The translations under genes were made by a program, and so were the position numbers. A model generated the notes under the pieces. That model did no database searches. It saw only the letters and a list, made by a program, of their open reading frames with translations, and was not told the DNA's origin. Below are positions 63,569-64,000 of a DNA stretch of 64,000 bases, one piece after another; position 1 is the first letter of the stretch; the number at the start of each line of letters is the position of its first letter. This DNA is from Promethearchaeota archaeon (GTDB lineage: Archaea; Asgardarchaeota; Lokiarchaeia; Helarchaeales; RDOG01): assembly GCA_011365055.1 (NCBI GenBank), contig RDOG01000012.1:72830-136829 (forward strand), in the 5' to 3' direction.

Positions 63569-64000
63569 TTTTTTTTATTTGTAATAAAATCTAAAATTAT
63601 AAAAAAAAATAACATCTAAATGAAGAATTAGATTATTTTTTATATAATAATAACATTTAATCACTAAATTTTTAATAAGTAAAAACATTTCAGAAATAGA
63701 GAAGAGATTATTGAAAATAACAAATTAATTTTACCAGAAAACAATAAAATGAGGAATTTATTAATTTATAATAATCAAATCCATTTCTATTTGTGATGTA
63801 AGTCATATTCAAAGACTTTTTCACATCACGCTAATTCAATTCGATTATTATTTAATTTTAACTAAAATATTTGTCATTATTATTCTTTCTTTATTTATTA
63901 TCACGCTCCATTTCTTTTTATATCATTCATTTCTTTTTCCATGAATAAATTATATAAGAAAAAAAATATATATTTTCTTTGGATTTTTTGATAAAAAATG

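Larger units (their letters stand above)
63511..64000. other. Upstream region of the aminotransferase gene, otherwise empty
   Basis: 490 bases, strongly AT-rich. The left 60 bases hold a promoter and a perfect palindrome (separate entries). No open frame or RNA was recognised in the rest; the window ends there. Confidence 0.4.

Overview
The window is AT-rich chromosomal DNA (about 30% GC by eye) from an archaeon, most likely an Asgard archaeon (Promethearchaeota) of Lokiarchaeia type. Archaeal markers are glycerol-1-phosphate dehydrogenase, both prenyltransferases of ether-lipid synthesis, CDP-archaeol synthase, archaeal PEP carboxylase, a histone-like protein and EndA. The Asgard placement is inference: it rests on several proteins with longin-like N-termini, a small RING-type zinc protein, an RWD/E2-like domain fused to a longin module, and an isoprenylcysteine-methyltransferase-like protein. 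Shine-Dalgarno motifs of the form GGTGAT or GTGAT sit 3-5 bases before many starts and helped choose them.

Layout: 1-1.7 kb carries two near-identical methyl-accepting chemotaxis proteins. 1.8-15.4 kb is a membrane-lipid supercluster. Leftward are GGGP synthase and two putative polyprenol/polyprenyl-phosphate kinases (VTE5- and VTE6-like). Rightward are geranylgeranyl reductase, DGGGP synthase, G1P dehydrogenase, GGPP synthase, a thiolase-like protein without catalytic residues, a DUF35-HMG-CoA synthase fusion, HMG-CoA reductase and type-2 IPP isomerase. These are followed by leftward CDP-archaeol synthase. Together they cover HMG-CoA to mevalonate, IPP/DMAPP interconversion, GGPP and CDP-archaeol; mevalonate kinase and the later mevalonate steps are not here.

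15.7-34.5 kb holds TrmO, a heterodimeric ABC exporter, a hydrolase fused to a polytopic membrane domain, a 2-hydroxyacyl-CoA dehydratase-like Fe-S protein, two MFS transporters, PEP carboxylase, aconitase, an ABC-2 transporter and an ICMT-like methyltransferase. 34.5-47 kb mixes regulators, a radical SAM protein, MtnA, an EndA / unknown / PIN-ATPase-KH operon, RpiA, UDP-sugar dehydrogenase and two tRNAs, one of them a tRNA-Arg with a 31-nt insertion in its T arm.

47-64 kb contains a lone DNA methyltransferase next to a longin-like gene, a histone-like protein, a HAD phosphatase, an intact thiolase, a purine set (purE, FAD dehydrogenase, purB), the RING-like protein, methylglyoxal synthase, the longin-RWD protein and a class-III aminotransferase behind a perfect 20-bp palindrome. 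Two genes in 57.8-60.4 kb (FAD dehydrogenase, methylglyoxal synthase) have no standard start codon at the position their conserved N-termini require.

No CRISPR array, rRNA, transposase or integrase was found.
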